A stretch of 13,140 nt of DNA, taken from Clostridium fallax. Lineage in GTDB: Bacteria > Bacillota > Clostridia > Clostridiales > Clostridiaceae. The first letter of the stretch is position 1. Each line of letters begins with the position of its first letter. A program made the position numbers and the translations under genes. Positions 11,799-13,140 of this stretch are shown here, one piece after another. The notes below the pieces were generated by a model that made no database searches, had not been told where the DNA came from, and saw nothing but the letters and a program-made list of their open reading frames with translations. Location: NCBI RefSeq assembly GCF_900129365.1, contig NZ_FQVM01000041.1, positions 1 to 13,140 of the forward strand, read 5' to 3'.

Positions 11799-13001
11799 AT
11801 GGAAACTACAAAGAAAGGTAAAGCCAAGGCTAAAGGGAATGGCCAAGGTACTATATATAAAATATCTAATGGTAAATTTAGAGGTCAACTTACTATTGGA
11901 TATAATGATAATGGCTCACCAAAGAGAAAATCATTTATTGGCAAAACTAAAAAAGAAGTATCTGATAAGATGAAAGCTTTTTATGTTGATAATAACAGAG
12001 GCTTATTACCTACAGATGATAAGATCTTGTTAAGTCAATGGTTTTATACATGGTTATTTAATTATAGAATACATGATCTTAAACCTTCAAGTTTTGAAAG
12101 ATATGAAGGCCTTTATAGAAATTATATAGATAACTCTTTAATAGGTAAAATAAAGCTTACAGACTTAAGAACTCATCATATTCAAACTTATTATAATTCC
12201 TTAGTATCAGAAGAGGGAAAAAGTCCATCAACTATAAAAACAATAAATAAATGTTTAAAATCTTGTCTTAATCAAGCATTAAAAGAAGGATATATAACTA
12301 AAAACTATTGTACCCTTATAACACTTCCTAAAGGCTCTGAAAGTCCTAAAGAAATTATTAATGTATTTACATTAGAAGAGCAACAAATTTTTATGAGAGA
12401 ATGTATAAATAATAAAAATGGTATGCTTTATATACTAGCTTTAGGAACTGGACTAAGACTTGGAGAAATACTGGCCTTAAAATGGACAGATATAAATTTT
12501 AAGAATAATTATATAAATATTAATAAAGCTATTAAAAGCACCTATAAAATAGACTCTAAAGGCAATAGAAAATTTCAAATAATAGAACAGGAACCTAAAA
12601 CTAAAAACTCAATTAGAACTGTTCCTCTAAATGATAACTTAATTGAACTATTGCAGCAGCATAGAAAAAATCAGATGATTGATAGAGATTCTAATATTGA
12701 AATTTATTTTGATAATAATTTAGTTTTTTCTACTCCTATAGGAAATTATTTAAATGAAAGTAATGTTAGAAAAACATTTAAAAGGATTTTAAAGAAATGT
12801 AACTTAAAAGAAATTAGACTTCACGACTTAAGACATACCTTTGCTACTAGACTTTTCGAAAATGGTATACCACCTAAAACAGTTCAAACTATCCTTGGCC
12901 ATAGTGATATATCAACTACTCTAAATATATATACTCATGTTATGAAAGATACTAAAGATAAAGCTATTGATAAGATAAATTATTTGTTTAAACTAGGATA
13001 G
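11799..13001 (+). CDS. int: Tyrosine recombinase integrase
   Basis: 400 residues, normal for Firmicute phage/ICE integrases. Residues about 10-60 (GTIYKISNGKFRGQLTIGYND...KRKSFIGKTKKEV) form the AP2-like three-strand arm-binding domain. Residues about 75-180 are the SAM-like core-binding domain. The catalytic domain has Arg220 (GTGLRLGEILALKW), Lys269 (PKTKNSIRTVPL), His342-x-x-Arg345 (LHDLRHTFATRLF), His368 (LGHSDISTT) and nucleophile Tyr378 (YTHV). All key residues are present, so it should be active. The ATG follows AAAGGA by 11 nt. It lies about 90 bp from the tRNA-end att site, as usual for tRNA-targeting integrases. Confidence 0.97.
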   Translation: METTKKGKAKAKGNGQGTIYKISNGKFRGQLTIGYNDNGSPKRKSFIGKTKKEVSDKMKAFYVDNNRGLLPTDDKILLSQWFYTWLFNYRIHDLKPSSFERYEGLYRNYIDNSLIGKIKLTDLRTHHIQTYYNSLVSEEGKSPSTIKTINKCLKSCLNQALKEGYITKNYCTLITLPKGSESPKEIINVFTLEEQQIFMRECINNKNGMLYILALGTGLRLGEILALKWTDINFKNNYININKAIKSTYKIDSKGNRKFQIIEQEPKTKNSIRTVPLNDNLIELLQQHRKNQMIDRDSNIEIYFDNNLVFSTPIGNYLNESNVRKTFKRILKKCNLKEIRLHDLRHTFATRLFENGIPPKTVQTILGHSDISTTLNIYTHVMKDTKDKAIDKINYLFKLG

Positions 13002-13030
13002 AATTTACTCTAGTTTTTATTTTTTATTTT
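12990..13030 (+). terminator. Terminator of int
   Basis: AAACTAG (12990-12996) pairs with CTAGTTT (13010-13016), followed by a T-rich tail to 13030. The stem starts inside the last int codons and the loop holds the stop codon. Confidence 0.75.
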
Positions 13031-13051
13031 CTATTGCACACCTATTGCACA
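13031..13051. promoter_or_regulatory. Right integrase arm-type sites (paired TATTGCACA)
   Basis: Same 21 bp block as 162-182 with one difference, in the same orientation and about 39 bp from the core. In the excised circle the two blocks would flank the joined core as P and P' arms. Confidence 0.65.
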
Positions 13052-13065
13052 ATTTTCATAAAAAT

Positions 13066-13092
13066 AAGGGTTACAAAAACCTTGTAACCCTT
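13066..13092 (-). terminator. Terminator for the interrupted tRNA, supplied by the element
   Basis: AAGGGTTACAA and TTGTAACCCTT form an 11 bp perfect stem (loop of 5). On the minus strand it is followed by ATTTTTAT and it lies 5 bp past the CCA of the tRNA. It overlaps the core by 3 bp, so most of it is element DNA. The element therefore seems to restore both the tRNA 3' end and its terminator. Confidence 0.72.
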
Positions 13093-13140
13093 GAAATTGG
13101 TACACCCAACAGGAGTCGAACCTGCGACCTTTGGATTCGA
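13090..13140 (-). repeat. attR: attR: 51 bp direct repeat, 3' part of the probably intact tRNA-Arg gene
   Basis: Identical to 1-51. On the minus strand the tRNA 5' half would lie to the right, outside the window, so this is the copy that can form the functional tRNA. Visible parts: UCG anticodon, A37 A38, stem TCCAA, variable loop AGGTC, T arm, acceptor strand and CCA (encoded at 13098-13100). The repeat ends at anticodon position 34, consistent with a crossover in the anticodon region. Confidence 0.86.

Noticed and set aside
11764..11973. 69-codon plus-strand open frame over the int start
   Set aside because: It overlaps the first 58 codons of int in another frame, and no family pattern is visible.

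Overview
The window looks like one complete 13.1 kb integrated element in the genome of a low-GC Firmicute, most likely a Clostridium. Reasons: strong A+T bias, AGGAGG-type ribosome binding sites, and clostridial-phage-type repressor, ImmA, replication and sigma proteins. It is bounded by a 51 bp direct repeat (1-51 and 13090-13140). Read on the minus strand, this repeat is the 3' half of a tRNA gene, probably tRNA-Arg(UCG). The left copy is a dead 3' fragment. The right copy should continue into the intact tRNA just beyond the window.

Layout. On the right, a tyrosine integrase (11799-13001, +) lies beside the tRNA end. Paired TATTGCACA motifs at both ends look like integrase arm sites. To its left is about 1.25 kb without a convincing gene (10549-11798), packed with perfect stem-loops and possible pseudoknots, which may be a large structured RNA. 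Next come an ImmA-like protease and a CI-like repressor (+), divergent from a long minus-strand operon. The divergent region has consensus promoter elements and about four copies of an operator of the form TTTACG-N6-CGTAAA.

The minus-strand operon, in transcription order: Cro-like XRE protein, excisionase-like HTH_17 protein, a 33-codon protein, a phage replication initiator with origin-like iterons inside its gene, a DnaC-type helicase loader, several small unknown proteins, a decayed J-domain gene, a possible small RNA, a zinc-ribbon protein, a sigma-70 family factor and a RinA/ArpU-like regulator. A broken second regulator follows. The leftmost cargo is a hicA-hicB-secB-like cassette resembling a tripartite toxin-antitoxin-chaperone (TAC) system.

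No terminase, portal, capsid, tail or lysis gene is present. Size, intact-looking ends, an int/repressor block divergent from a xis/rep block, and the lack of structural genes resemble a phage-inducible chromosomal island (satellite). A prophage that lost its late region is the alternative. Working model: repressor and ImmA hold the switch; derepression fires the minus operon; Xis and Int excise the element; Rep and DnaC replicate it from the internal origin; the sigma and RinA-like factors drive late transcription, possibly of a helper phage; HicAB-SecB stabilises the element or defends the host.
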